Part shown: piece by piece, positions 5,655-6,996 of the stretch
Position numbering within the stretch: position 1 is the first letter of the stretch
Layout of the letters: the number at the start of each line of letters is the position of its first letter
From: Clostridia bacterium
GTDB lineage: Bacteria > Bacillota > Clostridia > Oscillospirales > CAG-382
Assembly: GCA_017501055.1 (NCBI GenBank)
Contig: JAFVXP010000012.1
Location: 1 to 6,996 of the forward strand
Length of the DNA stretch: 6,996 bases
Direction of reading: 5' to 3'
Program-made: the position numbers and the translations under genes
Notes under the pieces: generated by a model
Told to the model about the DNA's origin: nothing
The model's input: the letters and a program-made list of their open reading frames with translations, nothing else
The model's database searches: none

Positions 5655-6076
5655 TTGCTATTGCATGTGACCACGGCGGACTTGACATTAAGAACGCTAT
5701 TATCGAAGATCTTAAGAAAAAGGGTGTTGAATACATTGACCTCGGCACCAACACTGCCGATTCGGTAGATTACCCCGTATACGCAAAGAAGGTTTGCACT
5801 GAAATTACCGAAGGCAGATGTGAAAAGGGTATTCTCTGCTGCGGAACGGGCATCGGTATGTCCATTGCCGCAAACAAGGTTAGAGGTATCCGTGCGGCAG
5901 TGCTTTCCGACGAATTTTCTGCGGAAATGACGAGAAGACACAATAATTCGAACGTACTTTGCCTCGGCGGACGTGTTATTAACGAAGAAAAGGCTGTTAA
6001 ACTTGCCGATATTTTCCTTAACACTCCCTTTGAAGGCGGAAGACACGAAAAGCGTGTTTCGATGTTGGAAGACTAA
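5651..6076 (+). CDS. rpiB: Ribose-5-phosphate isomerase B
   Basis: The product has 141 residues, close to the usual 145-150. It interconverts ribose-5-phosphate and ribulose-5-phosphate. D7 and H8 (ACDHGG) contact the substrate. CGTGIGMSIAANK (64-76) holds the catalytic Cys64 and the Thr66 loop. H97 (RRHNNSNVL) and the R131/H132 pair near the end fit the family. The Cys form favours RpiB over galactose-6-phosphate isomerase subunits LacA/LacB; assignment to allose-6-phosphate isomerase is possible but not suggested by context. It starts within the tsaB stop codon (ATGA overlap), with GAGG 10 bases upstream inside tsaB, so it is probably translationally coupled. Its job fits the operon: it uses the ribose-5-phosphate made by DeoB. 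Confidence 0.95.
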   Translation: MIAIACDHGGLDIKNAIIEDLKKKGVEYIDLGTNTADSVDYPVYAKKVCTEITEGRCEKGILCCGTGIGMSIAANKVRGIRAAVLSDEFSAEMTRRHNNSNVLCLGGRVINEEKAVKLADIFLNTPFEGGRHEKRVSMLED

Positions 6077-6083
6077 TTTTAAC

Positions 6084-6116
6084 CACCCGAGAGTTTTATG
6101 CTTTCGGGTGTTTTTT
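6084..6116 (+). terminator. Intrinsic terminator of the deoB-rpiB operon
   Basis: CACCCGAGAG (6084-6093) pairs with CTTTCGGGTG (6101-6110) over 10 positions with one G-U wobble and a 7-base loop. T6 (6111-6116) follows immediately. It lies 7 bases after the rpiB stop and shares its CACCCGAGA/TCGGGTG stem with the terminator at 1001-1037. Confidence 0.93.
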
Positions 6117-6156
6117 GTTTTACATAATGGAAAAAGAATAAATTTCGAATTGGCAC

Positions 6157-6186
6157 TTGACAAAAAAATCGGGAGGAGGGTATAAT
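6157..6186 (+). promoter_or_regulatory. Consensus sigma-A promoter of the LRR protein gene
   Basis: A perfect TTGACA (6157-6162) and a perfect TATAAT (6181-6186) are separated by 18 bases. The spacer holds a purine-rich GGGAGGAGGG just before the -10. The start would be near 6193, with a leader of about 36 bases. It gives the LRR gene its own transcription unit, independent of the operon before it. Confidence 0.9.
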
Positions 6187-6216
6187 GTAGTTAAAAGAGG
6201 CATAAAATCAACTTTT

Positions 6217-6222
6217 AAGGAG
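6217..6222 (+). promoter_or_regulatory. Ribosome binding site of the LRR protein gene
   Basis: AAGGAG lies 6 bases before ATG 6229 and fixes the start. Part of it (CTTTTAA, 6212-6218) can pair with TTAAAAG 6191-6197 in the leader, a weak AT-rich stem of uncertain meaning. Confidence 0.85.
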
Positions 6223-6228
6223 TTTATT

Positions 6229-6996
6229 ATGAAAAACAAATTCGTTGCTTTATTTATCGTTTTATGTTTCGTTATTTCTCTGTTCCCTGTTTCCTCAACC
6301 GCGAGCGAAATAACCTACGGCACTTACGGTATTTTTGAATATTCCATTTACGAAGGCAACGTTCTTCTTGATGGTTTGAACGCAACCGCAACGGGCGACA
6401 TCGTTATCCCCGATGAAATTGAGGGTTGCCCTGTAACCCAAATACCGGACTACTTTTTTAAAGATTGCACAGAAATGACAAGCATCTATATTCCCGATTC
6501 GGTATACTATATCGGAGCATGGGCTTTTTCCGGTTGCTCTGCAATTGAAGAAATTCGTTTGCCTGCAAGTTTGGAAGAACTATTGGCGGGAACTTTCTAT
6601 GAATGCACCTCTCTCAAATCGGTTTATATACCGAAGAACGTCCAGTCTATTTATATGAACTCATTTTCATTCTGTCCCAACATCGAAACGATTGTTGTTG
6701 AAGAAGGAAACGAGTTTTATTACAGCAAAGACAACGCTCTTATCGACCAAAACAAGACTTTAATCCGTATCGGCAAGAACAACAGCATTCCGAATGACGG
6801 TTCTGTCACATCGCTCGAGGGCACTTTTTGGGGACAAACAAATCTGACTGAGATCGTCATTCCCGATTGTGTCACAGAAATCAAGTACGGCGCATTCAGT
6901 AACTGTACTGCGTTGAAAAAAGCAACACTTCATAACGGAATAACCCTTATAGATGCGTGCGCTTTTGAAAATTGCACAAGTCTTGACAGCATTGAA
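6229..6996 (+). CDS. Secreted leucine-rich-repeat protein (LRR_5, BspA-like), 3' end outside window
   Basis: The first 256 codons are present, open to the window edge. Residues 1-25 are a signal peptide (MKNK, then a hydrophobic core, likely cleaved after SSTA). The mature N-terminus (YGIFEYSIYEGNVLL...GDIVIPDEIEGCPVTQIP) is the usual lead-in of BspA-like proteins. About seven LRR_5 units of some 23 residues follow from residue 70, each with the pattern (A/T/S)F-x-x-C-x-x-(I/L)-x-x-(I/V)-x-(I/L)P. Examples are AFSGCSAIEEIRLP and AFSNCTALKKATLH. A non-repeat island at about 157-190 (EGNEFYYSKDNALIDQNKTLIRI) interrupts them, also typical of the family. Such proteins lie on or outside the cell and bind host or matrix ligands or act as adhesins. 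The ligand is unknown, and the anchoring domain would be downstream. It is transcribed from its own promoter. Confidence 0.92.
   Translation, partial: MKNKFVALFIVLCFVISLFPVSSTASEITYGTYGIFEYSIYEGNVLLDGLNATATGDIVIPDEIEGCPVTQIPDYFFKDCTEMTSIYIPDSVYYIGAWAFSGCSAIEEIRLPASLEELLAGTFYECTSLKSVYIPKNVQSIYMNSFSFCPNIETIVVEEGNEFYYSKDNALIDQNKTLIRIGKNNSIPNDGSVTSLEGTFWGQTNLTEIVIPDCVTEIKYGAFSNCTALKKATLHNGITLIDACAFENCTSLDSIE

Noticed and set aside
5495..6163. Minus-strand open frame of 222 codons across tsaB, rpiB and the operon terminator
   Set aside because: It is the longest shadow frame, but it crosses a terminator and two conserved genes on the other strand and has no recognisable domain.
6171..6180. GGGAGGAGGG as a ribosome binding site
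   Set aside because: It falls between the -35 and -10 boxes and is followed by no open frame; it is promoter spacer DNA.
6185..6190. ATG-TAG minimal upstream reading frame before the LRR gene
   Set aside because: It lies in the -10 box and just after it, upstream of the expected transcription start, so it would not be in the mRNA.
1..6996. Signs of CRISPR, toxin-antitoxin, phage, transposase, retron or tRNA-linked attachment sites
   Set aside because: There are no regularly spaced repeats, no mobile-element or defence protein motifs, and no tRNA or rRNA sequence. Most of the window is conserved housekeeping genes.

Overview
The window looks like chromosomal DNA of an anaerobic, low-to-mid GC Firmicute of class Clostridia, probably a gut or rumen Oscillospirales/Ruminococcaceae-type bacterium. 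That placement is inference. It rests on strong AAGGAGG-type ribosome binding sites, near-consensus sigma-A promoters, a dockerin protein, a BspA-type leucine-rich-repeat protein, and housekeeping proteins that read like clostridial homologues. Nothing indicates a phage, plasmid or insertion sequence.

Layout. (1) 1-710, plus strand: the 3' part of pnp (polynucleotide phosphorylase), cut by the left edge. (2) 711-1042: no gene. It holds four successive inverted repeats (724-877), an intrinsic terminator (880-918), about 80 bases with no visible feature, and a bidirectional terminator (1001-1037). (3) 1043-1798, minus strand: a putative lipoprotein with a complete dockerin domain and an uncharacterised C-terminal domain, with its own promoter. 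(4) 1799-2001: a divergent promoter region. (5) 2002-6076, plus strand: a compact five-gene operon, deoB - pdp/deoA - tsaE - tsaB - rpiB, with a promoter at 1933-1961 and a terminator at 6084-6116. (6) 6157-6996, plus strand: a consensus promoter and the 5' part of a secreted LRR_5/BspA-like protein that runs off the right edge.

How the genes work together. Pyrimidine-nucleoside phosphorylase releases (deoxy)ribose-1-phosphate from nucleosides. Phosphopentomutase turns it into (deoxy)ribose-5-phosphate. RpiB interconverts ribose-5-phosphate and ribulose-5-phosphate, which links salvage to the pentose phosphate pathway. Between these genes sit tsaE and tsaB, two components of the machinery that makes the universal tRNA modification t6A. 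The last three genes overlap or nearly overlap, so one operon joins nucleoside-sugar catabolism to tRNA modification.

I found no convincing new defence or mobile system. The items most worth a second look are the dockerin lipoprotein, the hairpin cluster after pnp, the stem-loop that encloses the pdp stop codon, and active-site substitutions in the phosphorylase.
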